Source of the DNA: CAZBUK01 sp964495085
Lineage (GTDB): Bacteria > Bacteroidota > Ignavibacteria > T3Sed10-11
DNA: 29,394 nucleotides
Assembly (NCBI GenBank): GCA_964495085.1
Contig: CAZBUK010000046.1
Span: 1-29,394, forward strand
Reading direction: 5' to 3'
This document shows, one piece after another, positions 15,290-22,699 of the stretch; the first letter of the stretch is position 1, and every line of letters begins with the position of its first letter. The position numbers and the translations under genes were made by a program. The notes beneath the pieces were generated by a model. It did no database searches, was not told the origin of the DNA, and saw nothing but the letters and a program-made list of their open reading frames with translations.

Positions 15290-16327
15290 CTAATCCTCCG
15301 TAATTTTAAGGAACACTCTGGCCGCCTGTTCGATATTCTGGCGATTCACGTTCAGATGAGTTACCGCGCGGATCGTCCGCGGGCCGAAGGCGAACACAAG
15401 AACACCTTGTTCCTGAGCCCGGGAAACCACGGTCGCCGCATCGGGCCCGTTCGGAACCAGGTCGAATATCAGGATATTTGTCCGAACGGCGGCCGGATCG
15501 ACAACGATCTTCCCACTTTCGGAAAGTCGATCTGCAAGTAGTCGGGCGTTTTCGTGGTCTTCCGCCAGCCGGTCGATATTGTGGTCTAGTGCATAGATAC
15601 CGGCCGCTGCGAAGATCCCGGCTTGCCGCATCGCACCTCCGAGCATTCTCCTGTATCGAATGCAGCGCTTGATGACTTCCTTTGATCCCGCAAGCACCGA
15701 GCCTCCCGGCGCCCCGAGTCCTTTCGAGAGCGCCACCGAGATTAATTCGAACGGGGCGGCAAGCTCTGCAGTCCGTCGTCCGGATGCGACGGCTGCATTC
15801 CAGAGCCGCGCGCCGTCGAGATACGTTGCGATATCCCGCTCTGCGGCTGCTGTACAGATCCGCTCAATTTCATCCTGCGGAAATATTACCCCGCCGGAGC
15901 GGTTGTGCGTATTCTCAATCTGCACGAGCGTAGTCGGCGGATATACGATATGGTCGCGTGGCTTGACGGCGGCGAGAAACTCTTCAGCCGTAAAATGGCC
16001 ACGGTTGCCGATAGGAGTGAACTGAATCCCGGCATTCGCCGCCGACCCGCCGGTTTCATGCAGGACCGTGTGGCTCTCCCTACTCACGACCACATCGTCG
16101 CCGGGCCGCGTCAGTACGCGCAACGCGACTTGATTCGCCATAGTGCCGGTCGGAACCCAGAGTGCTGCTTCTTTCCCGAGCAGCGCGGCGATTCGCTCCT
16201 GCAGAAGATTCACCGTCGGATCTTCGCCGAACTGATCGTCGCCGACAGATGCGGCGGCGATCGCCTCGCGCATGTGCTGGGAGGGCAAGGTTACCGTGTC
16301 AGACCTGAGATCGATAATATCGGGCAT
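15290..16327 (-). CDS. GntG-type PLP-dependent threonine/beta-hydroxy amino acid aldolase
   Basis: The protein has 345 residues from ATG 16327 (MPDIIDLRSDTVTLPSQHMR), which follows GGAG by seven bases; the ATG at 16339 is less well placed. It matches low-specificity L-threonine aldolases throughout. Features are IIDLRSDTVT, VGDDQFGEDPTVN, ALWVPTGTMANQVAL, HVLHETGG-like SHTVLHETGGSAA, the LDGARLWNAA PLP-contact segment, and the Schiff-base lysine in VALSKGLGAPGGSVL (Lys202). The enzyme splits threonine or allo-threonine to glycine and acetaldehyde. The C-terminus (VTHLNVNRQNIEQAARVFLK) is complete. It sits alone between unrelated small genes on the same strand. Confidence 0.95.
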   Translation of the reverse strand: MPDIIDLRSDTVTLPSQHMREAIAAASVGDDQFGEDPTVNLLQERIAALLGKEAALWVPTGTMANQVALRVLTRPGDDVVVSRESHTVLHETGGSAANAGIQFTPIGNRGHFTAEEFLAAVKPRDHIVYPPTTLVQIENTHNRSGGVIFPQDEIERICTAAAERDIATYLDGARLWNAAVASGRRTAELAAPFELISVALSKGLGAPGGSVLAGSKEVIKRCIRYRRMLGGAMRQAGIFAAAGIYALDHNIDRLAEDHENARLLADRLSESGKIVVDPAAVRTNILIFDLVPNGPDAATVVSRAQEQGVLVFAFGPRTIRAVTHLNVNRQNIEQAARVFLKITED

Positions 16328-16492
16328 GTATAACTCCATTCATTTCTTTTGCGGGAAATATTGGATGGATGAGCGTAAAGGCCTGTTAACGTCTACACTC
16401 AGCCGCACGCGTCTTCGCACGTCTGCTGCGCGCATCGTTGGGCACGATCTGCCGCAGGATACGTTCATACGTACAATTTCGACCGGCGCTTA

Positions 16493-16746
16493 TCACCGGG
16501 GACGACCGAAGAATAAGACATAGCCGTCGGCGTCCATGAGCTCGAAACCACACAAACCGTCAAGAATGTCCTTCAGCGGTTCGGAGAACTCGACGTTGCG
16601 TGAAGCAAATTCAGCCGCCAGTGCATCGGGCTCAGGGACGTAAAAGTATGCGTCCCAACGGGCTCCGGGCCCCCGCTTGATGTATTGCAGCTTTCATACA
16701 TCGCTATTTGGTCGAAGTCGTCGGGACATATATATTCGATTCTCAT
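16493..16746 (-). pseudogene. VOC (glyoxalase/bleomycin-resistance) domain relic
   Basis: The C-terminal half of a VOC protein is clear: IKRGPGARWDAYFYVPEPDA, LAAEFASRNVEFSEPLKDIL and GFELMDADGYVLFFGRPR to TGA 16493. The final G-x-E/F-x-DPDGYVL-FF motif carries the metal-site glutamate region. No start leads into this frame; it is preceded by an in-frame TGA at about 16690. A different frame, starting at ATG 16746 within the stop of the YdeI-like gene (TAATG), encodes MRIEYICPDDFDQIAMYESC and may be the original N-terminus. The middle (first beta-alpha-beta module) is largely missing. Deletion plus frameshift is the best explanation. Confidence 0.65.
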
Positions 16747-17027
16747 TATCTTCCTAAAATCTTCTTGTTTTTCCTGGATGGGGGATGTGCCATATTCATA
16801 TAAACGCCGCCCGCTTCGAGTTCATCGAGCATTTGACGAAGCCTCTTCTCTTTCGTCTCTCGTTGTTTCGCTCTGTTTATCCATCCGATGTAGTCGTTCT
16901 GCTGGTAGGCCGGCCTTGCTTTGTACTCGGCCATCAATCCCTCCACTTCTAGTGCTCGCTTAACAAAATCGGGCATCGGATTTCCGGGACGTCTCAATTG
17001 TGAATTCTTTCCAACCATGTTCCTCAT
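16746..17027 (-). CDS. YdeI/OmpD-associated family protein, short form
   Basis: The protein is 93 residues from 17027. It contains GNPMPDFVKRALEVEGLMAE, YKARPAYQQNDYIGWINRAK and KEKRLRQMLDELEAGGVYMN, the conserved C-terminal part of YdeI/OmpD-associated (DUF1905-linked) proteins. RPAYQ-x-NDY-x-GWI-x-RAK and LDELE-GG-VYM are the family hallmarks. Full-length YdeI proteins are about 190 residues and include an extra N-terminal domain; short forms such as this one also occur. Function is unknown beyond reports of links to peptide resistance. Its TAA overlaps the ATG of the VOC relic downstream. Neighbouring DUF1801, AHSA1 and GNAT genes are commonly found with it. Confidence 0.85.
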   Translation of the reverse strand: MRNMVGKNSQLRRPGNPMPDFVKRALEVEGLMAEYKARPAYQQNDYIGWINRAKQRETKEKRLRQMLDELEAGGVYMNMAHPPSRKNKKILGR

Positions 17028-17085
17028 TATTCCTGTTACGGCTGACTATGAAGCGGGTGTCGCGCAGGTGATAGAATTCGAGATT

Positions 17086-17607
17086 CTATGCTTCCGGATG
17101 TCCCGGATCGAAGATCGTGAACATGCAGCAAAGTTCTCCCCTGCCGTTGCGCCTCCACCCCGTCCGGGCAGCGCCGATCTTCGCCAATGCACGCTGGGAC
17201 CGTATGTTATCCGGACCCACAAGAAAGACGACGGTACTCACAAATCGAAATGCGTGCGCCAGCATCAAGCTCTTCATCTCTCTATTATATAGGCCGCCCC
17301 AGTGACTTCTCGCGAGAAACGTCCAGCCGATCTCCACTTCATCGTTTTCTTCATTGTATCCATAATAACGCGAGGAACCGACGATGTTCCGGGTATTCCG
17401 GTCGATCGCGACCAATGCACCGCCGGAGGAGATGGACTCTTCGAAGAATTGTTTAAAACCGTCCTCCGTAGAACGACTCTTGACCGGGTGCTGTTCCCAA
17501 ATCAACGGATCGGAAGCGACCGCATATAGCTGCGAGTAATCCTCCCGGCGAAGCGGTCGCAGTTCGAGAAGCTCGCCGGTCAGCAGCGGTTGGTAATCGA
17601 AAGACAT
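17086..17607 (-). CDS. GNAT-family N-acetyltransferase (RimJ/RimL type)
   Basis: The protein has 173 residues from ATG 17607 (MSFDYQPLLTGELLELRPLR); the longer frame to 17664 adds an unrelated basic leader. GNAT elements in order are LLELRPLRREDYSQLYAVAS, ALVAIDRNTRNIVGSSRYYG (strands 3-4), VEIGWTFLARSHWGGLYNRE (motif A with the pyrophosphate-binding turn, here HWGGLYN rather than the usual G-x-G) and VGPDNIRSQRALAKIGAA (the N-x-S motif of RimJ/RimL). Acetyl-CoA donates an acetyl group to an amine, often a protein N-terminus or an antibiotic-like molecule. The substrate is unknown. Confidence 0.92.
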   Translation of the reverse strand: MSFDYQPLLTGELLELRPLRREDYSQLYAVASDPLIWEQHPVKSRSTEDGFKQFFEESISSGGALVAIDRNTRNIVGSSRYYGYNEENDEVEIGWTFLARSHWGGLYNREMKSLMLAHAFRFVSTVVFLVGPDNIRSQRALAKIGAARTGWRRNGRGELCCMFTIFDPGHPEA

Positions 17608-17669
17608 TGCCCATTTGCTCCGGAGTTGGGATGCGATTCGTCGACGAATTGAATCGCCCGACAATATGG

Positions 17670-17909
17670 TTAAGGTGTCTCACTATCCTTCAGATTTGCA
17701 AAGCGAAGCCGGTTGCTGTCGGGATCGACCACGATGTAGGCCGCTCCGCCTATCTGACAATTGCCGGAATGCCCGGTGAGAAAGAGCGATAGTCCGTCGC
17801 GCGTGATCTGAGCGAACACCGGGAATCCCGGCTCGAACCGGTGCTCCCAGTCAACGCGAAAGCCCAAGCCCTGCTCGTAGAAGGCGCGCGTCCGCTGCGA
17901 GTTCGTCAT
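17670..17909 (-). pseudogene. VOC-family protein with an internal deletion
   Basis: This 79-residue frame opens with ATG 17909 inside the stop of the upstream gene (ATGA overlap). It reads MTNSQRTRAFYEQGLGFRVD, WEHRFEPGFPVFAQITRDGL and SLFLTGHSGNCQIGGAAYIV, then jumps directly to VDPDSNRLRFANL. Normal VOC proteins of this type have another 30-40 residues between GGAAY-x-V and the terminal VVDPDGNRLRF. The two ends are fused in frame, so an internal in-frame deletion removed the second half of the fold and probably the metal site. It is the second VOC relic within 1.2 kb (other at 16493). Confidence 0.6.
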
Positions 17910-18157
17910 TCCCAGTTGAGAAGTAACACATTGAGTCGGAGAAAATCGCCGGCGGTTGGGTTGTTTAGTTCTTTGATAATCGTTGTTTTATAGGGCTGCC
18001 AAAGATCGTAAGCCGCCAGATTTTCGAGAACGCCGTCCCCATCAACATATTCCGGTGCATCATAATTCCCATTAACGAAATAGGCTCGAATGTAAGAGGG
18101 AAGTAGTATCAATGTCGCCACGATGACGACCAGCGCAGGAAACCACATTTTTCTCAT
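17906..18157 (-). CDS. Small membrane-anchored or secreted protein, unknown
   Basis: The protein has 83 residues from ATG 18157. MRKMWFPALVVIVATLILLP S forms a signal-anchor or uncleaved signal peptide. The remainder, AYFVNGNYDAPEYVDGDGVL, ENLAAYDLWQPYKTTIIKEL and TAGDFLRLNVLLLNWE, is acidic and would lie outside the cytoplasmic membrane. I do not recognise a family. Its TGA overlaps the start of the truncated VOC frame by four bases. It may itself be shortened at the 3' end by the event that joined it to the VOC relic. Confidence 0.55.
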   Translation of the reverse strand: MRKMWFPALVVIVATLILLPSYIRAYFVNGNYDAPEYVDGDGVLENLAAYDLWQPYKTTIIKELNNPTAGDFLRLNVLLLNWE

Positions 18158-18620
18158 TGACTCGCGCCTTTATGACGCATAAAAAAGCGAGATAATAATT
18201 TGAGCAGTTGCTCTCATCGATCGTTTTTTACCTGCCGGTTGATGGCACAGAATTACACGACTACTTCCCCGCCGAATATAAAATGAAGAAGTACTTATCG
18301 GATCGTAGAAATTAGACCATGAATAGTAAAACATTACTATCAGAAAATCAAACCTTAATTTGACTTTCCTTTTTTCATTTCCTATAATGACCGCCTAGAT
18401 CTATCCGCAACAGACTCGCACAACGATGAATCCACAGATGCGCAGTATTCATGCTTGCAAACAGGAGTCACTAACCAGCCGATTTCCGGAACCCGGATAC
18501 TTCCAGATAGTTATCGCATATCCACGAACTATCATGCATACCAATCCATCTCATCTGCTCCAGGTACGTCAGATTTGTTCAGTAACGGAGAACGCTCTGC
18601 TGATATAAATATCTGATATT
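18158..18620. other. Intergenic region, no gene supported
   Basis: This stretch separates divergently oriented blocks: minus-strand genes end their upstream region here, and plus-strand genes begin at 18771. It is AT-rich with scattered stops in all frames. I see no RNA gene or clear repeat. Promoters for both directions probably lie here. Confidence 0.6.
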
Positions 18621-18632
18621 CTGCAAAACATA

Positions 18633-18640
18633 TAATTTTG
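18633..18640 (+). promoter_or_regulatory. FCB-type -7 promoter element
   Basis: TAATTTTG matches the TAnnTTTG -7 consensus known from Bacteroidetes primary sigma factors. It lies 131 bases upstream of the ATG at 18771 and just before two hairpins. No TTTG-type -33 element is obvious, which lowers confidence. Confidence 0.4.
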
Positions 18641-18662
18641 TATCTCGATAGCGCTGATTGGG

Positions 18663-18706
18663 CGTTTCGGTGAAACGAATGTAAGGCGTGTTCGGCTTCG
18701 ACGCCT
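18663..18706 (+). promoter_or_regulatory. Two adjacent hairpins in the 5' leader
   Basis: CGTTTC/GAAACG (18663-18677, three-base loop) is followed by AGGCGT/ACGCCT (18684-18706, eleven-base loop) and ATTTTCT. The second hairpin with its short U-run resembles an attenuator or terminator. They lie 65 bases before the VanZ-like gene. No known riboswitch class is recognised. Confidence 0.4.
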
Positions 18707-18770
18707 ATTTTCTGTATCCGACAACTCGTCATTCCATGAGAACTAAATAATTCATGAACAAGAGGTTGGA

Positions 18771-19226
18771 ATGGGCAACCAATCCGCTATAAAAAGTAAT
18801 CCATACATAATAGCATGCATTGCCGTGCTGGCAGGCGGCGGTATCTACGTTCTCTGGCGTCCGGATACGATCAGGTTTTTTGATTGGCTGGAAGTTACAG
18901 GAATACGCGCACCGGTAGATACGATCAGAGCCTTCCTGTATCCGCTGCATACGCAGGTTCCAGAATGGATACTCTATTCTTTGCCGAACGGGCTATGGGC
19001 GTTTTCCTATGCATTGATCATCTGGCATATGTGGCGGACAAATACATCGATCATAAAGTACTTTTGGTTGGCTACAATCCCTCTGGTAGGTATTGGATAT
19101 GAACTATTGCAATATACAGGAATACTGCCCGGTACTTTTTGCTATCAGGACCTGACGATGTCCGTTGCCGGTATCGGACTGGGAATAGCTACCGGGCTCA
19201 CATGTAAAGCGGAGGATATTTCATGA
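18771..19226 (+). CDS. VanZ-like integral membrane protein
   Basis: The protein has 151 residues, with ATG 18771 after GAGGTTGGA. About four membrane segments are visible: YIIACIAVLAGGGIYVLW (12-29), LPNGLWAFSYALIIWHMW (near 71-88), IIKYFWLATIPLVGIGYELL and LTMSVAGIGLGIATGL. The pattern YSLPNGLWAFS ... YELLQYTGILPGTF ... DLTMSVAGIGLG follows the VanZ-like layout, in which E-x-LQ, a D and a late G-x-G are conserved. Similar proteins in Bacteroidota are of unknown function. Its TGA overlaps the ATG of the T9SS-sorted protein by four bases (ATGA), so the two are an operon and presumably work together at the envelope. Confidence 0.75.
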   Translation: MGNQSAIKSNPYIIACIAVLAGGGIYVLWRPDTIRFFDWLEVTGIRAPVDTIRAFLYPLHTQVPEWILYSLPNGLWAFSYALIIWHMWRTNTSIIKYFWLATIPLVGIGYELLQYTGILPGTFCYQDLTMSVAGIGLGIATGLTCKAEDIS

Positions 19227-20797
19227 AAACAACAAATTCGCTATCGCTTTTATCCGTAATAATAACAGGATTCTTTCTGTTGCTTGCCATCGGAAGCGGA
19301 CTTGTTCCGGCGGCAATAGACTATCTTGACGACGGAAGAGTCCGGGAGACCAGGGTCGCATTATCACAAGAAGGAGGGACTGCAACCATTGTAAAAGTTG
19401 GAACGCGTGATTTGTTCGGTAGATGGCATGGCATTGTAACGACGACACGTGATGGTCACCTGAACGCGGAGGAAAATTACGAACACGGGGTTAGAGTCGG
19501 CAGACAGGAATATTTCTACAGGGGAGGCGATATTTTGGTCGTGCATTATGATAGTAACGGAAAACGTATCAGCTCGCCTAACCAGGCGGGGAGGAGTGAT
19601 AGTCCCGATTCTGACGCCGAATCCTCTCTGTACGTGGGCAATTCCGGATTCCGGAGCGATTCCAAGTATAGCAGAAATACATTCGAAATACCATCGATTG
19701 AACGAGAGGGATATAACGGGTTACGAATTTACAAAGAGACTACCGTTACCGACATTATATCAAGATTGAGTCAGCTTCAGAGAACATACCCCCCAAAGGC
19801 GTCAGGAGGGACCGATCGTAAATTCTCCGCTCATGCTGCTCCCGCATATAATGACGGAAGCATGCTCCGCATTCAAACAGTTCCACCCAGTTTCGAATAT
19901 TTAGAATACGAAAGTCCATGGTTTGTTATTCTGATGGACCATTTGGGTTATGAAGAAACGCATGTTCAGGCTTTTCTGGCCGATATCGAAGCTCAAATTT
20001 CCGAAACCGCACTTGCCGATAACGCGGAATTCACGTCGGCATTTTACAGCGTGGTGGATACCATCAGCGAGGCGCATGCGATCGGCGAAGCATATGAATT
20101 TGTATTGCTGGTTGAAGCCTCACGTGCTCTGCAGAGTTTTGATCTCCGGTTGGCGGTGATCGACAGACAGTTGAATCCCGGTAAATCGACTCTGGAGATA
20201 TTGGAGGAAAATTATCCGGAATTTCTCGCGATACTGAACGAATCGGCGGATATGGATTCAATACAAGCATTTACCGACGATCTTGATCTCAGGATGGATG
20301 CCGAAGGACCGCTGGATGTCGAAGAACACATGCTGCCGGATACAATTGATCAGCGGTTTTCCAGCGCACTTACTGAGATAGACACGGAGGGAGTACACAA
20401 TTCCGTCGCAGAAATCCTCACGTTAATAGGTACGGAGATGGCCGTGCAAGCGGACCCGGTACATGAAGCGGTGAGAGCAGCATATTTTACGGTTTCAGTC
20501 GAGCGCGACCCGGACGACGAATCCGAGATTCCCCGCAGCACCTCGCTTGAACAGAACTATCCGAATCCGTTCAATCCCTCGACGAAGATACGTTATTCGA
20601 TCCATGAACAGTCACAAACGCGATTACAGATATTCGATGTGGCCGGCAAGGAAGTCGCGACCCTCGTGAACGAAGAAAAACATCCGGGGACGTATGAAGT
20701 TACCTTCGATGCTTCGTATCTCCCAAGCGGTGTATACATGTACCGCTTGCAAGCCGGTGTACAGGTAGTGAGTAAAAAGCTTCTATTGCTCAAATAA
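19223..20797 (+). CDS. Secreted protein with C-terminal type IX secretion (T9SS type A) sorting domain
   Basis: The protein is 524 residues long. MKTTNSLSLLSVIITGFFLL is a signal peptide or anchor. Residues ~40-115 contain VKVGTRDLFGRWHGIVTTTR, NYEHGVRVGRQEYFYRGGDI and VVHYDSNGKRI, resembling MORN/YwqK-like antiparallel repeats. The middle ~300 residues are acidic and helical without recognised motifs. From about residue 440 comes LEQNYPNPFNPSTKIRYSI, then LQIFDVAGKEVATLVNEEKH and SGVYMYRLQAG, ending VSKKLLLLK. This is a textbook Por/T9SS type A sorting domain, normally cleaved or anchored after outer-membrane export. Translational coupling to the VanZ-like protein (ATGA) is unusual for such cargo. 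The T9SS machinery itself is not in this window. Confidence 0.88.
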   Translation: MKTTNSLSLLSVIITGFFLLLAIGSGLVPAAIDYLDDGRVRETRVALSQEGGTATIVKVGTRDLFGRWHGIVTTTRDGHLNAEENYEHGVRVGRQEYFYRGGDILVVHYDSNGKRISSPNQAGRSDSPDSDAESSLYVGNSGFRSDSKYSRNTFEIPSIEREGYNGLRIYKETTVTDIISRLSQLQRTYPPKASGGTDRKFSAHAAPAYNDGSMLRIQTVPPSFEYLEYESPWFVILMDHLGYEETHVQAFLADIEAQISETALADNAEFTSAFYSVVDTISEAHAIGEAYEFVLLVEASRALQSFDLRLAVIDRQLNPGKSTLEILEENYPEFLAILNESADMDSIQAFTDDLDLRMDAEGPLDVEEHMLPDTIDQRFSSALTEIDTEGVHNSVAEILTLIGTEMAVQADPVHEAVRAAYFTVSVERDPDDESEIPRSTSLEQNYPNPFNPSTKIRYSIHEQSQTRLQIFDVAGKEVATLVNEEKHPGTYEVTFDASYLPSGVYMYRLQAGVQVVSKKLLLLK

Positions 20798-20884
20798 ATA
20801 TGGCATGGTCTGTCTTTTCCATTCGTCTACCTTGCGCAAAGGTGCCAAGACGCAAAGGTTATTTAACTTCATTTTTTTTGAATA

Positions 20885-20966
20885 GAACACTGCTGACACT
20901 GATTAGACTGATTTACACTGATCTTTATCTGTGTAAATCTCGTGCGTTTCTGTGACATCAGTGTTC
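20885..20966. repeat. Imperfect long inverted repeat (CTGATTTACACTGAT type)
   Basis: The arm 20885-20923 (GAACACTG..GATTTACACTGATC) is imperfectly complementary to 20927-20966 (ATCTGTGTAAATC..CATCAGTGTTC). The tip is tight, so it would fold into a long stem about 90 bases after the T9SS protein's stop. Similar sequences are widespread dispersed elements. It may act as a transcription end. Confidence 0.65.
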
Positions 20967-20997
20967 GATTTGCGTACCGGCGAAGAGTAAATACGCT

Positions 20998-21310
20998 CAC
21001 GCAAAGCCGCTAAGACGCAGAGAGAACGCAATGTGTGTGAGGTAATTTGTTTTTAGTTCATTCTGATATGAACATAGGTAACTGAACGGAATACTCTATT
21101 CTTATCCTCATAAATCCTTTGCGGCTTTGCGTCTCTGCGTGCGCTTTTTTCTCACGCAAAGACGCAGAGTCGCAGAGAGAGCGCGAAGTGTTTTGAGGTT
21201 TAGCTGTTATCAGTGCATCCTGATACTAATGCAAACAACCATCGAAAAACCGGATTCTAATCCCTCATAAACCCTTTGCGGCTTTGCGTCTCTGCGTGCG
21301 CTTTTTTCAC
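20998..21310. repeat. Two tandem diverged ~155-base units rich in GCGGCTTTGCGT motifs
   Basis: Unit 1 (20998-21151) and unit 2 (21152-21310) have the same plan. Each starts CACGCAAAG..GACGCAGAG, has an AT-richer centre with TCTGATATGAAC- or CCTGATACTAAT-like text, and ends with CCTTTGCGGCTTTGCGTCTC TGCG then TGCGCTTTTTT. The left end holds ACGCAAAGCCGC, the exact complement of GCGGCTTTGCGT in the right end. A partial earlier copy lies near 20830-20866 (GACGCAAAGG). The units look like non-autonomous dispersed elements or dispersed hairpins. Confidence 0.75.
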
Positions 21311-21410
21311 NNNNNNNNNNNNNNNNNNNNNNNNNNNNNNNNNNNNNNNNNNNNNNNNNNNNNNNNNNNNNNNNNNNNNNNNNNNNNNNNNNNNNNNNNN
21401 NNNNNNNNNN
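21311..21410. other. Assembly gap (100 N)
   Basis: Exactly 100 N, a conventional placeholder for unknown length. The 36 bases to its left (21275-21310) and right (21411-21446) are identical, so contigs ended at the same repeat. True length may be zero, negative (an overlap) or several repeat units. Confidence 0.98.
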
Positions 21411-21446
21411 TTTGCGGCTTTGCGTCTCTGCGTGCGCTTTTTTCAC
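21411..21446. repeat. Third copy of the repeat end, right of the gap
   Basis: Identical over 36 bases to 21275-21310 and over its first 33 to 21118-21150. It marks where the assembly resumes. Confidence 0.85.
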
Positions 21447-21559
21447 ACGCAACGGAGCGAAGTTCCGCGCTTCACGGTGGCGCGGTAGAATTCGTATGCC
21501 AGCGAGAGTACAAATGTTGCAGTCAATACCCATGCCGCATCGTTGAGTAAACCATGCAT
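21443..21559 (-). CDS. Possible short membrane peptide abutting the repeat
   Basis: ATG 21559 opens a 38-residue frame, MHGLLNDAAWVLTATFVLSL followed by AYEFYRATVKRG, with one plausible membrane helix. Its end lies inside the repeat copy at 21443, so it may be the 5' part of a gene truncated by the repeat or by the gap. There is no family match and no strong ribosome binding site. Low confidence. Confidence 0.25.
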   Translation of the reverse strand: MHGLLNDAAWVLTATFVLSLAYEFYRATVKRGTSLRCV

Positions 21560-21667
21560 CGTTAATATATTCCGATTTCGTTTAGTATGAGGTATTTGTG
21601 TAAGAGGAGAAGCCATACTTCTGTCGAACCGGCAGAGCTCTGAAGACGCCGAGGCAGGCTGTCGACG

Positions 21668-22354
21668 TCATCCGCGGGTAACTGAGAATACGTACACGAC
21701 CGACATGGAGAATGTAGTACGGTCCTTATCGATGACGAGCCCGGTAAGAACACCCAGCCTGTTCCTTGCAGGCGAATTGAAAATAATGCTCGTACCGAAT
21801 CCGAAGAGTGTCGTAGTATAGTCGGTACTGACCGAATTCCCTGCTGCATCTTCCACTTTGCTCGAACCGGTCAGATAACCGATACCGGCATAGGGTTGGA
21901 AGTATGCCGCCGGCGAAAAATAAAAATCTCTAAAGACCGATCCGCCGAACGAGAAGAAATCGGCGGTGAGCGAGATATTCAACCGGTCGAGCTCGTCCGA
22001 AGAATAGCTTTCCCTGATGTACCGCGCGGATACCGCTATGGAAACCGGCGTGCCTGCCGCATCCTGCTTGAGAGGGTAGTAAGCGATGCCGGGAGAGATT
22101 GAAACGGAGCTGCCGTCCGATCCGATAATCTCCCTGTCGAGCGAGAGTCGTGCAACCGTCATGCCGATATCGAACACGCCCGAGAACGAATATCCGGCGG
22201 AGAGACTGAAGCCGGAAACATTTTCATTCGAGGAAAAACCCGCAGTCGCGCCGAAGCCGCTCAAACCCCGCTCGAGATAGGCCCCTTGCGGGTAGAGGGA
22301 ACAGGTTATACACGCGATAAGGCATGAAACCAGGAACAATCGCTGCATCGACAT
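21668..22354 (-). CDS. Outer-membrane beta-barrel protein
   Basis: The protein is 228 residues. MSMQRLFLVSCLIACITCSL YPQG is a signal peptide. The mature part alternates hydrophobic and polar residues in strands of 8-12, for example VSGFSLSAGYSFSGVFDIGM, VARLSLDREIIGSDGSSVSI, FQPYAGIGYLTGSSKVE and TTTLFGFGTSIIFNSP. It closes with SMSVVYVFSVTRG; a terminal aromatic-rich strand is normal for OMPs, though here the last residue is not aromatic. The size suggests 8-10 strands, like OmpX or OmpW-type barrels. The ligand or role is unknown. It is monocistronic and reads towards the repeat-filled gap region. Confidence 0.8.
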   Translation of the reverse strand: MSMQRLFLVSCLIACITCSLYPQGAYLERGLSGFGATAGFSSNENVSGFSLSAGYSFSGVFDIGMTVARLSLDREIIGSDGSSVSISPGIAYYPLKQDAAGTPVSIAVSARYIRESYSSDELDRLNISLTADFFSFGGSVFRDFYFSPAAYFQPYAGIGYLTGSSKVEDAAGNSVSTDYTTTLFGFGTSIIFNSPARNRLGVLTGLVIDKDRTTFSMSVVYVFSVTRG

Positions 22355-22570
22355 ATGATCTCCACCGATTGTTTGTGAATGTACGGCGCGATACGGGATG
22401 CGCCGGGCGACAATGACGACAGGAACCCGATAACGGTCGGCCTAAGGGGACTTCCGATCATAACCGGGAATTGTTACCGTCGGCGATCGGGAGTCAAGAT
22501 AGAGTTTATCGGGGATAACCGCAAATCGAACTATTCCGGAGGGAGCGCTTCATACTTCGACGATTCCGCA

Positions 22571-22699
22571 TTATGCCGGGTGCTCAACTGTCAGTACGTT
22601 TATTTCTTCCGACATTGTGTCGAGGATCAGCATTCCTTCACCGGTTCCGTCGAGTTGTCCCAGCAGTCTACTGAGCGCCGTGTATAGATCTACCGTCAC
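22571..22699 (-). CDS. 42-residue ORF coupled to the cysteine-synthase-family gene
   Basis: GTG 22699 overlaps the TGA of the PLP enzyme by four bases (GTGA). The frame reads VTVDLYTALSRLLGQLDGTG and EGMLILDTMSEEINVLTVEH PA to TAA 22571. The composition (amphipathic helix, glycine turn, acidic strand) looks protein-like rather than random. I know no matching family. It could be a genuine small coupled gene or the remnant of a larger one. The rest of 22355-22570 shows no gene. Confidence 0.4.
   Translation of the reverse strand: MTVDLYTALSRLLGQLDGTGEGMLILDTMSEEINVLTVEHPA

Noticed and set aside
16340..16492. attC-like pair GCCCAAC...GTTAACA downstream of the VOC relic (minus strand)
   Set aside because: The left box fits RYYYAAC but the right does not fit GTTRRRY or complement the left, and no internal L boxes pair. 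Similar weak pairs (for example GCGTAAC...GTTATGC near 2405-2475) also failed.
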